8,562 nt of DNA from Rubrivirga sp. (lineage in GTDB: Bacteria > Bacteroidota > Rhodothermia > Rhodothermales > Rubricoccaceae). The notes under the pieces are model-generated. The model ran no database searches, was not told the DNA's origin, and saw nothing but the letters and a program-made list of their open reading frames with translations. Within the stretch, counting starts at the first letter, position 1. Each line of letters begins with the position of its first letter. This document shows, piece by piece, positions 1-8,200 of this stretch. A program made the translations under genes and the position numbers. The DNA lies in assembly GCA_012269805.1 (NCBI GenBank), contig JAAXJP010000552.1:1-8562 (forward strand), written 5' to 3'.

Positions 1-2
1 CC

Positions 3-1550
3 CGCGGGGCCCCCGACGACGTCGACTTCGACTGGCTCGGCGACGACGCCCCCTCCGCCTCGGTCGACACGCCGACCGGCCCGGAGCTCGCCGACGTCCC
101 GCCGGCCCCGCCGCTCGAGACGGACGCTCCCACGGCGGCGTCCGCCCACGACGAGCCGGCCGAGGGCGCCACCGAGGCGGGCGCCACCGAGGCGGAGGAG
201 CCCGGCACCGCCGACCCGCCGGACACCGCGCCGACCCCCGATACGAACCCGGAGACGCCGCGGGCGCCCGAGCCGGCCCCGCCGTCCGAACCCGGCGAGC
301 CGCCCACGACGGCGCCCGGCGACGAGCCGGCGACCCCGACGCCGCCGGCCGAGCCCGGCGATCCGGCCTCCGAGCTCCCCGTGCCGATCACGCCTGGCAC
401 GCCGTCGACCGGCCGCGAGGTCGTCGAGACCGCGCGGGAGGCGACGAAAAGCCGCGGGCGCCAGCTCGTCCAGCTCGTGGTGACCTACGGGAAGGCGCAC
501 GTGCCCGAGACGCCTGAGAAGCCGGTCGTCCCCGACGCCGGGCCGCCGCGGATGGTGGGGCGCGTGGGCCAGCTCATCCCGTTCCTCCGCGTGATCCCGT
601 GGGTGCTGGCAGTCCTCTTCGCTGTCAGCTTCTGGTGGGACTTCGACGGGCAGGCCGTCGCGCTCTTCGGCGAGACGATCGCCCTCGACGGGCTCCTCAA
701 GGTGCTGACGGTGAGCGGCCTCATCGGGTTCGGGACGAACTGGCTGGCCATCACGATGCTGTTCCAGCCGCGCGAGAAGCGGGCCATCATCCCGCAGGGC
801 CTCATCCCGGCCCAGCGCGAGCGCGTGATCTACCGGCTCTCGGAGGCGATCTCCCGCGAGCTCATCAACGCCGACATCATCAAGCAGAAGATCAAGGACA
901 GCGGCGTGATCGGGCGGTACCGCGACCTCGCGATCGGCGTGGTGAAGGGCGTGGTCGAGGACCCCGGCTTCCGGGCCGACCTCAAGACGCTCGCGCAGGA
1001 CTACGCGCAGGAGGTGCTGGGCTCGGAGCCCGTCCGCCGCGAGGTGGCGCGGCTGGCCGTCGAGAAGGTCGAGCAGCAGGCCGGCGGCGGGCTCGGCGGC
1101 GTCGCCCTCCGCCTCTACCGGACGTTCGCCGAGGACGACTTCCAGCGGCGGATCGACCGCGCGCTCGACGAGCTCCCCGGCGCCGTCGCCCCGCTCCTCG
1201 ACCGGATCGACGCGGCGCTCGACGCCGTGCCCCAGAAGGTCGAGGCCCGGGCCGACGAGATCGAGGAGGCCGCCACGAACGCCGTCCTCTCGTTCGTCGA
1301 GGGCTTCGACGTGCGGACGATGATCGCCGAGCGGGCCCGCCAGTTCGACGAGGGCCAGCTCGAGGGGCTCCTCAAGTCGACCTCGAACGAGCAGCTCAAC
1401 TACATCAAGTACCTCGGCGCCATCCTCGGCGTGTTCGGCGGGTTCGTGATCTGGCAGCCGCTCGGGGCGCTGGCCCTCTTCGTGAGCGTGGCGCTGGTGC
1501 TGTGGGGGATCGACGAGGCGCTCGTCCGCGCGCGGCGGTCCCGAGAGTAG
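3..1550 (+). CDS. DUF445 family membrane protein, 5'-truncated by window edge
   Basis: The frame is open from the left edge to the TAG at 1548-1550, giving 515 visible residues; the real start is outside the window. A GTG at 381 could be called as a start, but the 126 codons before it have the same near-total G/C third-position bias, so they are coding. Visible residues 1 to about 150 form an acidic, Pro/Ala/Glu/Thr-rich, probably disordered segment. A first membrane helix follows at about 194-212. The DUF445 signature (GFGTNWLAITMLFQP) is at about 242-256, followed by a long helical, charged, coiled-coil-prone middle region. The conserved tail (YIKYLGAILG, then two hydrophobic helices at about 467-484 and 487-504) closes the protein. 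DUF445 members (YheB/YtaB-like) are membrane proteins of unknown biochemical role. The family call is firm; function is unknown. The long N-terminal extension is unusual compared with typical members, as I recall them. Confidence 0.88.
   Translation, partial: RGAPDDVDFDWLGDDAPSASVDTPTGPELADVPPAPPLETDAPTAASAHDEPAEGATEAGATEAEEPGTADPPDTAPTPDTNPETPRAPEPAPPSEPGEPPTTAPGDEPATPTPPAEPGDPASELPVPITPGTPSTGREVVETAREATKSRGRQLVQLVVTYGKAHVPETPEKPVVPDAGPPRMVGRVGQLIPFLRVIPWVLAVLFAVSFWWDFDGQAVALFGETIALDGLLKVLTVSGLIGFGTNWLAITMLFQPREKRAIIPQGLIPAQRERVIYRLSEAISRELINADIIKQKIKDSGVIGRYRDLAIGVVKGVVEDPGFRADLKTLAQDYAQEVLGSEPVRREVARLAVEKVEQQAGGGLGGVALRLYRTFAEDDFQRRIDRALDELPGAVAPLLDRIDAALDAVPQKVEARADEIEEAATNAVLSFVEGFDVRTMIAERARQFDEGQLEGLLKSTSNEQLNYIKYLGAILGVFGGFVIWQPLGALALFVSVALVLWGIDEALVRARRSRE
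165..194 (+). repeat. Perfect tandem repeat of a 15-bp unit (2 copies)
   Basis: The unit GGCGCCACCGAGGCG occurs twice back to back, at 165-179 and 180-194. It is in frame and encodes GATEA twice within the disordered N-terminal segment of the DUF445 protein. It probably reflects slippage or low-complexity expansion and not a regulatory element. Confidence 0.85.
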
Positions 1551-1561
1551 GCCCGCCTCGG
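1551..1561 (+). repeat. Copy 1 of the stop-proximal 11-mer GCCCGCCTCGG
   Basis: This starts at the base right after the TAG of the DUF445 gene. The same 11-mer, in the sense direction of the upstream gene, occurs after the metallopeptidase stop (3130-3140) and on the minus strand after the kinase stop (5225-5215). Here it can fold only as a short 5-bp hairpin with CGGGC at 1559-1563. Confidence 0.5.
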
Positions 1562-1585
1562 GCGTGCGCTGCGGGACCCGGCGGT

Positions 1586-1607
1586 AGGGGAGGGGGCGGC
1601 CTCCCCT
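1586..1607 (+). terminator. GC-rich hairpin after the DUF445 gene, possible terminator
   Basis: AGGGGAGG (1586-1593) pairs perfectly with CCTCCCCT (1600-1607) across a 6-base GGGCGG loop, 35 bases after the stop codon. There is no T-tract behind it, so it is not a classical intrinsic terminator. It lies between two same-strand genes. An 8-bp direct repeat (GTAGGGGA at 1584-1591 and 1610-1617) straddles its right arm. A role in termination or mRNA 3'-end stability is inferred. Confidence 0.4.
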
Positions 1608-1668
1608 CCGTAGGGGATCCACCCATCCGCGGCACCGGCGTATCGTGGGGCGGACCCTCCCCGCACTC

Positions 1669-3123
1669 ATGGCTCGCCTCACGCTCGCGCTCCTCGCCTT
1701 CCTCCTCGCCCCCGCCACCGTGGCGCAGGCGCCGATCGCCATCGGCGGGTACTGCAGCTTCGAGGGGAACGAGATGGACCCGACGGTCTACGGCTTCGAC
1801 TCCGACGACGAGGCCGAGGCGGCCGTCCGCGAGGTGACCCGGTACACGGGCCTCCGGCCCAACTTCGTCATCCGCGCGGCCAACGTGCCCAACGCGGCGG
1901 CCGTCATTGATGCCAACACGGGCGAGCGGCTCATCCTCTACAACCAGGCGTTCATGCGGTCGGTCGTCGAGCGGACGGCCTCGGACTGGTCGCAGGTCTC
2001 GATCCTGGCCCACGAGCTCGGCCACCACCTCCAGGGCCACACGCTCCAGGCCGGCGGCTCGCGCCCGCCCATCGAGCTCGAGGCCGACCAGTTCTCGGGC
2101 TTCGTCCTCCAGCGGATGGGCGCGACGCTCGACGACGCGCTCAACGCCATGCGGACGATCGCGAGCGAGGAGGGGTCCGACACGCACCCGCCGCGGAGCG
2201 CGCGCCTCGCGGCCATCACGAACGGCTACATCGACTCGGAAAACCTCTCGGGCCAAGCGCCCACCGAGCGCCCGGCCGACACCTCGAACCCGGCGCCGCG
2301 CCAGGCCGACCCGCCGCCGGTCCCGACCACGTCGTCCGAGGTCCCGGGCGAGACCGACTACGAGGGCCAGGTCCGCTACCAGCTCGACTCGGCCCACCGG
2401 GCGTTCGAGCGCCAGGGCTACACCCGGACCGTCGAGGCCCACGTCGCGCGGATCGACGCCAACGAGCGCGAGCGGTTCACGATCGACCTCGAGGCCGGCA
2501 CCGAGTACCAGCTCATGGCCACGTGCGACAACGACTGCACCGACGTTGACCTCTTCCTCTACGACCCGTCGGGCGAGCTCCTCGACAGCGACCAGCTCGC
2601 CGACGACATCCCGATCGTCTCGGTCGTCCCGACGAAGTCGGGCCGGTACACGCTGGAGGGACTGATGTACGAGTGCGAGACGTCGTTCTGCTACATCGGC
2701 ATCGGCGCGTGGGCCCGGCGGGCCGGCGGGAGCGACCGGTTCGGGAACGACGGCGGGAGCCAGTCGAACAGCTACGTCGAGCACATCACGAACGGGCTCG
2801 GCGTGGCCCGCCAGCAGTACGGCTCGCGCGGGATGCGGCAGGCCGGGACCGACCAGGTCGGGACGGTCGGGGCCGGCGAGAGCCGCCGGTTCGAGTTCGA
2901 GGCCGGCGGTCCCGGCGAGGTCGTCGGCGTCTGCGACCAGGACTGCTCCGACATCGACATCCTGCTCTACGACGCCGACGGCGACCTCGTCGACAGCGAC
3001 GAGCTCGAGGACGCCGTCCCGATCGTCGAGGTGCCGGGGCCGGGCCGTTACACGGCCCAGGTCGTGATGTACGAGTGCGCGACGGAGATCTGCTACTACG
3101 GCGCGGCCTTCTTCCGTCGGTAG
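1669..3123 (+). CDS. Secreted M48-like zinc metallopeptidase with two C-terminal cysteine-paired modules
   Basis: 484 residues. ATG 1669 is preferred over an in-frame GTG at 1645 because it begins a clean signal peptide (MARLTLALLAFLLAPATVAQA, with cleavage near residue 21). The catalytic domain has HELGHH at 115-120 (zinc ligands H115 and H119, catalytic E116), then ELEAD at 136-140 fitting the ExxAD third-ligand motif, and an HP...R motif at 173-179 as in M48 peptidases. A Pro/Thr-rich linker (about 196-230) leads to two related beta-rich modules at about 251-348 and 393-484. Each has CDxDC, a D-rich strand and YEC...CY, suggesting disulfides and a PPC-like fold. The likely role is periplasmic or extracellular proteolysis; the substrate is unknown. 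The ligand spacing is short for M48. A weak -10-like TATCGT lies at 1641-1646. There is no Shine-Dalgarno sequence. Confidence 0.85.
   Translation: MARLTLALLAFLLAPATVAQAPIAIGGYCSFEGNEMDPTVYGFDSDDEAEAAVREVTRYTGLRPNFVIRAANVPNAAAVIDANTGERLILYNQAFMRSVVERTASDWSQVSILAHELGHHLQGHTLQAGGSRPPIELEADQFSGFVLQRMGATLDDALNAMRTIASEEGSDTHPPRSARLAAITNGYIDSENLSGQAPTERPADTSNPAPRQADPPPVPTTSSEVPGETDYEGQVRYQLDSAHRAFERQGYTRTVEAHVARIDANERERFTIDLEAGTEYQLMATCDNDCTDVDLFLYDPSGELLDSDQLADDIPIVSVVPTKSGRYTLEGLMYECETSFCYIGIGAWARRAGGSDRFGNDGGSQSNSYVEHITNGLGVARQQYGSRGMRQAGTDQVGTVGAGESRRFEFEAGGPGEVVGVCDQDCSDIDILLYDADGDLVDSDELEDAVPIVEVPGPGRYTAQVVMYECATEICYYGAAFFRR
2419..3120 (+). repeat. Internal protein duplication: two CDxDC / YEC...CY modules
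   Basis: Module 1 covers about 2419-2712 and module 2 about 2845-3120. Shared landmarks, in the same order, are: CDNDC against CDQDC, DLFLYD against DILLYD, LLDSDQL against LVDSDEL, IPIVSV against VPIVEV, GRYT in both, and MYECETSFCY against MYECATEICY. The four cysteines are conserved in both copies. The layout resembles bacterial pre-peptidase C-terminal (PPC) domains, but that fold assignment is inferred from pattern only. Confidence 0.8.
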
Positions 3124-3129
3124 CCCTCC

Positions 3130-3171
3130 GCCCGCCTCGGTCGCTCTCCGGAGGAAGTCGCCGAGGCGGGC
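3130..3171 (+). terminator. 11-bp-stem hairpin just after the metallopeptidase stop
   Basis: GCCCGCCTCGG (3130-3140) is followed 20 bases later by its exact complement CCGAGGCGGGC (3161-3171), forming a perfect 11-bp stem that begins 7 bases after the TAG. The loop contains a second palindrome, CTCCGGAG (3146-3153). No T-tract follows. Its position and strength favour a terminator or 3'-end processing structure separating the metallopeptidase from the next gene. Confidence 0.6.
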
Positions 3172-3235
3172 CGCTCCGCTCGCAGGACCGGACGGCCAGC
3201 GTGCGCGTTGGAGGCGTCCACTCGCCCCCGACGTC

Positions 3236-3775
3236 ATGCGCGCGCTCCCCTTCCTCCTGTTGATGGCGGCCTCCGCCGTCGCCCAACCCACCGGCCTCGA
3301 CCGGCAGATCGCCGACCTCGACCGTGAGATCGCCCGGCTCGACGCCGAGCTGGCCACGATCCGGGCCGACCTCTCCGACGTCCGTGCCGACGAGCGCGAC
3401 CTCGACGCCGACCGCGAGGCGTTCCAGGACGCCGTCCGCGCCTTCGAGAGCGACCGGCGGCGCTATCAGATCGAGTCCGGCCGCGTCGAGGCCATGTACG
3501 ACGACCTCATGCGCTACGGCGGCGACGACAGGGCTCGCCGGGCCTACGACGCCGCCCGGTTCGCCCTTCTCGACGAGGCGGAGCGCCTCGAGGGCGAGGC
3601 CCGCATGCTGAACGACTGGAACGCCGACCTCAACGCGGGCTACCGCGACCACGCCGGCCGCGTCCGCCAGTCGGCCGGGTGGGGCCAGGAGCTCGCCGAG
3701 CGCCGGTCCGACCTCCGCCACGAGCGCGAGACGCTGGCCGCCCGCCGCGCCCGGCTGGCCGCGCGCGGGCGCTGA
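3236..3775 (+). CDS. Exported coiled-coil protein of unknown function
   Basis: 179 residues. The ATG at 3236 starts a signal peptide (MRALPFLLLMAASAVAQ) with an AVA/Q-type cleavage site near residue 16. The mature protein is almost entirely charged helix. Residues 20-80 show repeating hydrophobic spacing with Asp/Glu/Arg (Q-I-A-D-L-D-R-E-I pattern), typical of a coiled coil. After a YGGDD break near 93-97 come further helical segments, ending in an Arg/Ala-rich tail. It has no cysteines, no enzymatic motif and no further membrane helix. It lies 112 bases after the metallopeptidase with a strong hairpin between them, so separate transcription is likely. Its leader is C-rich with no Shine-Dalgarno sequence. 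I do not recognise a family. A periplasmic structural or scaffolding role would be speculation. Confidence 0.75.
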   Translation: MRALPFLLLMAASAVAQPTGLDRQIADLDREIARLDAELATIRADLSDVRADERDLDADREAFQDAVRAFESDRRRYQIESGRVEAMYDDLMRYGGDDRARRAYDAARFALLDEAERLEGEARMLNDWNADLNAGYRDHAGRVRQSAGWGQELAERRSDLRHERETLAARRARLAARGR

Positions 3776-3786
3776 CCGTGGATCGG

Positions 3787-3814
3787 GCGGGGGCGGACCG
3801 CGGGCCGCCCCCGC
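3787..3814. terminator. Bidirectional hairpin between convergent genes
   Basis: GCGGGGGCGG (3787-3796) pairs with CCGCCCCCGC (3805-3814) in a perfect 10-bp stem with an 8-base loop. It sits in the 45-base gap between the stop of the coiled-coil gene (3775, plus) and the stop of the amidohydrolase (3821, minus). That placement is what a shared terminator would have. Neither side carries a T-tract. Confidence 0.6.
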
Positions 3815-3820
3815 GGCCGG

Positions 3821-5134
3821 TCACTCTGGACGCGCCGGCAGCGGCACGAACCGGCCGTCGCGCTTCACCACGCGCCCGTCCTTCATCACGAACGCCACGT
3901 CGAGCATCGCCGCGGCGCTCTGGACCGGGTCGCCGGTGACGGCCACGAGGTCGGCCGTGCAGCCGGCGGCGAGGCAGCCGAGCTGGCCCTCCCGCCCCAG
4001 CAGGTCGGCCGCGTTGACGGTCGCGAACCGGAGGGCGTCCATGAACGGGACGCCGACCTCCTCCATGTAGACGAACTCGCGCCCGTTCCGGCCGTGGCGG
4101 AAGACGCCCGCGTCGGTCCCGAACGCGATCGGGACGCCCGCCTCGTAGGCCCGCCGGAACGTGTCCTGAATCCGCGGGCCGACCTCGAGCGACTTCCGCG
4201 TCACGACCGGCGTGTAGTAGCCCTCGATCCGCGCCGAGTCGGCGACGGACTTGCCGGCGGTGATGGTCGGGACGAGGTAGACGCCCGCCTCGCGCATCAT
4301 CCGCATCGTCTCGTCGGACATGTACGTCCCGTGCTCGATCGACGAGACGCCGGCGCGGACGGCCCGCTGCATCCCCTCGTCGCCGTGGGCGTGGGCGGCG
4401 ACCGTGAGGCCGCGCTCGCGGGCGGTCTCGACGATGGCCCGCATCTCGTCGTCCCCGAAGTGCGCGCCCGTGCCGTCGCCCTGGAGCGAGAGCACGCCGC
4501 CCGTGGCGGTGAACTTGATGAGGTCGGACCCGCGCTTGATCGCGATCCGGACGCCCTCCCGCGCCGACTCGGGCCCCGAGACCACGCCGAGCGTCTCGGC
4601 CGGGACGCCGACGATGTCCTCGCGGTACGAGTTGGTCGGGTCGGCGTGGCCACCGGGGATCGAGAGGCTCTTGCCGGCGACGAACATCCGCGGGCCCTCG
4701 AGGTCGCCCCGGTTGATGGCGTCGCGGAGCGCGTAGTCGGCCCCCTCGCTGCCGCCCACGTCGCGGACGGTCGTGAACCCGGCCATCAGCGTGGACCGCG
4801 CGAACTGCGTCGCCTGGAGGACGCGGTCGGCCGCCGTCAGGCGGAAGGCGTCGATGTAGCCGTCCTTGCGGCTCTCGCCCGTCAGGTGCGTGTGGCTGTC
4901 GATGAGCCCCGGCATGCACGTCGCGTCGCGGAGGTCGACCGCCTCGGTGCCCGGCTCGGTGTACCCGGCCACGACCTCGCGCACGACGCCGTCTTCGATC
5001 ACGACGGTGTGCTCGCGCATGGGCTCCATCGACGTGGCCGGGTCGAGGAGCGTACCGCAGTGGACGACGGTGGGCTGAGCGAGGACCGGGGCGCTGGCGG
5101 CGAGGGCAGCCAGGAGGAGGAGGGGAGAGCGCAT
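3821..5134 (-). CDS. Exported metal-dependent amidohydrolase (imidazolonepropionase/prolidase-like)
   Basis: 437 residues. ATG at 5134 is chosen over an upstream GTG at 5191 because it opens a signal peptide (MRSPLLLLAALAASAPVLAQ), placing the enzyme in the periplasm. All binuclear metal ligands of this amidohydrolase superfamily branch are visible: HTH (H81, H83), the carboxylatable lysine K207 in IKFTATGG, H248 within HAHG, H268 in EHGT and catalytic D341 in GTDAG. The small N- and C-terminal beta-domain (CGTLLDPATS, ADLVAVTGDP, VMKDGRVVKRDG) frames the TIM barrel. Relatives with known activity are prolidase-like enzymes cleaving Xaa-Arg/Lys dipeptides or N-acyl amino acids; the exact substrate here is inferred. 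It follows the kinase gene by 106 bases on the same strand. A weak -10-like TAGACT lies about 29 bases before the ATG, so it may have its own promoter. Confidence 0.9.
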   Translation of the reverse strand: MRSPLLLLAALAASAPVLAQPTVVHCGTLLDPATSMEPMREHTVVIEDGVVREVVAGYTEPGTEAVDLRDATCMPGLIDSHTHLTGESRKDGYIDAFRLTAADRVLQATQFARSTLMAGFTTVRDVGGSEGADYALRDAINRGDLEGPRMFVAGKSLSIPGGHADPTNSYREDIVGVPAETLGVVSGPESAREGVRIAIKRGSDLIKFTATGGVLSLQGDGTGAHFGDDEMRAIVETARERGLTVAAHAHGDEGMQRAVRAGVSSIEHGTYMSDETMRMMREAGVYLVPTITAGKSVADSARIEGYYTPVVTRKSLEVGPRIQDTFRRAYEAGVPIAFGTDAGVFRHGRNGREFVYMEEVGVPFMDALRFATVNAADLLGREGQLGCLAAGCTADLVAVTGDPVQSAAAMLDVAFVMKDGRVVKRDGRFVPLPARPE

Positions 5135-5214
5135 GAGCGGGGTGGGAGGAGTCCCGGAGTCTACCACGTTCCCCCGTCCGCCTGGCAGCACCGGCCGCCG
5201 GGTCGACGCTGGGA

Positions 5215-5225
5215 CCGAGGCGGGC
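5215..5225 (-). repeat. Copy 3 of the stop-proximal 11-mer GCCCGCCTCGG (minus strand)
   Basis: Read on the minus strand it begins 16 bases after the kinase TAG. It matches the 3130 copy over 13 bases (GCCCGCCTCGGTC). No complementary arm follows it. It sits in the large loop of a weak 7-bp inverted repeat (5226-5232 with 5192-5198). It may mark the 3' end of the kinase transcript; this is inference. Confidence 0.5.
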
Positions 5226-5240
5226 GCGGCCGTCCCCCTG

Positions 5241-8200
5241 CTACGGGCTCACCAGCTCTGCCTCGACGCGTTCGGTCGGGCGCGCCTCGGGGCGGAGGGC
5301 GGTCTCGACGGCGGCCGGAATCGTGACGTGGAACGTCGTCCCGACGCCGACTTCGCTTTCGACCTTGATCTCGCCGTCCATCAGGTCCACGAGCCGGCTG
5401 GTGATCGAGAGCCCGAGCCCGTTCCCCTCGGCGGCTCGGCCGTACCCCGTCGAGGCCTGCTCGAAGTCGTCGAAAAGCCGAGGCAGGAACGCCGGGTCGA
5501 TCCCGCGTCCGGTGTCGCAGACTCGGACGTGCAGGTCCCCGTCGACGCCGTCGACCGACACGGTGACGGCGCCCTCGTTCGTGAACTTGATGGCGTTCCC
5601 GATCAGGTTCGTCAGGATCCGGACGAAGGCGTCCGGGTCGAGCTGGGCCGTGACGGTGAGCCCCACTGGCACGACGGCGAGCCCGAGCCCCTTGCCCTCG
5701 GCCAGGGGCCGCAGCTCGTCGGCCACCTGCTGGGCGAGCGCCGCGGCATCGGTCGCGACCGGGTGGAGGACGGTCCGCCCCGCGCGGAGCTGGGCGATCT
5801 CGAGCAAGGCATTGACGGTCGAAAGGAGCCGGTGCCCCCCGCTCAGCACGTGGCGCGCCTTTGCCCGGACGCCGGGGTCGTCGTTTTCCGCGAGCATCTC
5901 GGAGAACCCGAGGATGGCCGTCAGCGGCGTCCGGAGCTCGTGGCTCGTGTTGGCGAGCATGTCGTCCTTGAGCTTGTCGACGCGGCGGAGCTCGGCGTTG
6001 AGCCGGTCGAGCTCGTCGGCGCGGACGCGCTCCGCGTCGGCCCGCCGACGCTGGCGCCGGCTGGCGAGGTAGGCCACGCCGGCCACGCCGGCCACGGTGC
6101 TGATCGCGTACAGCAGGTGGGCCCAGGGTGTGAGGTACCACGGCGCCGGGATCGTCAGGCTGACTGAGGCCGGCCGCGCGGCCGCTCCCTGGGCGGTTCT
6201 CGCCTCGACGTGGAACCTGTAGGTGCCCGGCGGAAGGAAGGTGTAGTCCCGGTATCGCTCGCTGCTCCACGGGCTCGGCTTCTCGTCGTAGCCGGCGAGC
6301 CGCGTGCGGTACTCGGTCCCCCGAGGTGCGTTGTACGCGGCGGCTGCGAACCGGAACCGGACGGGCCTGCCGTAGGGGATGGTCAGAGACTCGCCGGTCG
6401 GGACGTCTTCGTCTCCGGCGACGACCGAGCGGATCAGAGTCGGAACCGCGACTCGGTACCGGTCCTGAGCCCCGGAGGCCAGACGAAACAGGTCCCCTCC
6501 CGCGGCCACCCAGACGACGTCGCCGTCCACCGTGATCGAGGTCACGTCTGGGAGGGAGCGGAGCGGAGCCGGCGTCACGTCGACCCACTGTCCGTCACGG
6601 TCCGCGAACGCGCGGACCCGGTCCTGCCCCGAGATCCACAGGCGGCCGGTGGCGTCCTCCAGCAGTCCGAACCCGTCGGCCAAGTCCCCCACGACCGACT
6701 CCGCGAGGTGGGTCAGCGCCGTGTCGGGGACGACACGGACTGAGGCCCCGGCCGTTTCGATCCGGTATGGGCCATCGCTCGCGACGGCGACGAGCGCGTC
6801 CCCAACCCCGTCGAGAAATGCGAGCTCGGCCGGGACCCCGCTCGATACCCCAAACTCTCGGACGGGGTGTCCCCCCTTGCCGACGTGAACGAGCGGTCCG
6901 TTCCATTCAGGGATCCAGGCGCCACCCGCCCCGTCCGCGACGATGGAGCGGACCTCGCCGTCGATCCCCTCGATGCGGCCGTCGCGCACCCACCCGATCG
7001 GGGATCGCCGAAGGACCTCCACGCCGGTCGAGAGCCCTGCGTAGACGGTCTCTCCTACTGCCGTGAGGACGAAGGTGCTCGTGCCTGTGACTCGCCGGCT
7101 CCCTGAAGTTGAGACCTCAAAAACACCGTCCGTGCTCGCGACAAGGAGCCCATCGGACGTAGGGAGTAGATCCCACGCCTGTCCTATCCCTCTTCCCTCA
7201 TAGGTGACCGGGTCGAAGCGCGCCGTCGCGTTGCCGGTAGACGTGCGGAGTCGGTACACGCCACGTTCCGTTGCTGCGTAGAGGTGTGTGTTGTGTCGGG
7301 CTACGTCGAACGTCACACCAGGCAGGCCGAGATCACGGTCGAATACGGAGAGCGACCCAGCGGCGTCGACTCGCACGATTCCTTCGGAGAGTGCGAGCCA
7401 AAGGCCCCCTTGGGCGTCGACGGTGCAGCCGAGTACGAGGTCGTCGGCGGTGATGGCGACCTGCTCGAACATCCGCTGGACGACGTTGCCAGCAGGGTCA
7501 ACAATCACCACTCCGCTCCCGAGCGTCGTGATCGCTAGGAATCGGCCATCTCCCTCCCCTGATCCCAGTGCGCAGCCGTGGTACGCACGGGATGTACGCA
7601 GGATTGTCGATGCCTCCGATGAGATCTCTTGGGTCGGACCAGCACCGGTCAGGTCGAGGCGGTAAAACTGCGCGTCGGTCACGACCAGCAGCGATTCCGT
7701 GGAAGCTCCACCGGGGGCGAAGATCGCTCGCACCGGAATGTCTGCGAATGCATCCCCTCCGGGTACGCCCCGAAGTTGGTTGCCTTGAACGTGGAGGAGC
7801 CCCGCCCCTTCGAGTCGGACGTAGATCCGACCGGCCGCCTCGAACGCTTTATGGTATCGGCGTCCCTCCGGCGCTTGCTGGACGCTCACGACGCGTCGGC
7901 CTCGAACTCGGACGAGACGGTCGAAGGTCTGGAACACGACGCCGTCGTCGTCCGCGACAGCCGCCCAAACGGGCTCTCCGTTCAACTCGCCCGGCCCGAT
8001 CAGCTCCTGATAGGCCACCCCCCGGGCGGAGTCCGGGACGAGGACGCCGGCCGTTCCCTCGCCTCCTACGTAGATGTCGCCGTCCGGTCCCGTCGTGATG
8101 GCGCGGGCACGGAAGCCGGGGATTCGAATGAGCCGCCAGTCCGATCCGTCGTACTCGAGTACGCCGTTGGAGTTGGCCACATAGACGAGGCCGGACGGTG

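Noticed and set aside
1645..1668. GTG at 1645 as the metallopeptidase start
   Set aside because: It would add eight residues in front of a textbook signal peptide that begins at ATG 1669.
599..1837. 412-residue plus-strand open frame overlapping the DUF445 gene and the next gene
   Set aside because: Arg/Ala/Pro-rich nonsense composition, out of frame with two well-supported genes; a GC-rich shadow.
1405..3357. 650-residue minus-strand open frame opposite the metallopeptidase
   Set aside because: It is the antisense of a gene with signal peptide and zinc-site motifs. Its own translation is low-complexity Val/Arg/Asp-rich with no recognisable domain.
2786..3721. 311-residue minus-strand open frame across the 3130-3171 hairpin and coiled-coil gene
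   Set aside because: Ends in Arg/Pro-rich filler and runs antisense to two supported genes. The coiled-coil gene on the plus strand has a proper signal peptide.
3630..4919. 429-residue minus-strand open frame overlapping the amidohydrolase
   Set aside because: Frame-shifted shadow of the amidohydrolase, His/Arg/Gly-rich, no motifs.
5192..5232. 7-bp inverted repeat (CGGCCGC / GCGGCCG) after the kinase stop as a terminator
   Set aside because: A short stem with a 27-base loop and no T-tract; expected by chance at this GC content.
4094..5326. 410-residue plus-strand open frame opposite the amidohydrolase
   Set aside because: Antisense shadow; the minus-strand gene carries every expected metal ligand.
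5161..6588. 475-residue minus-strand open frame within the kinase gene
   Set aside because: Alternative frame of the kinase coding region with Arg-rich composition. The kinase frame has all H, N, G1, F and G2 boxes.
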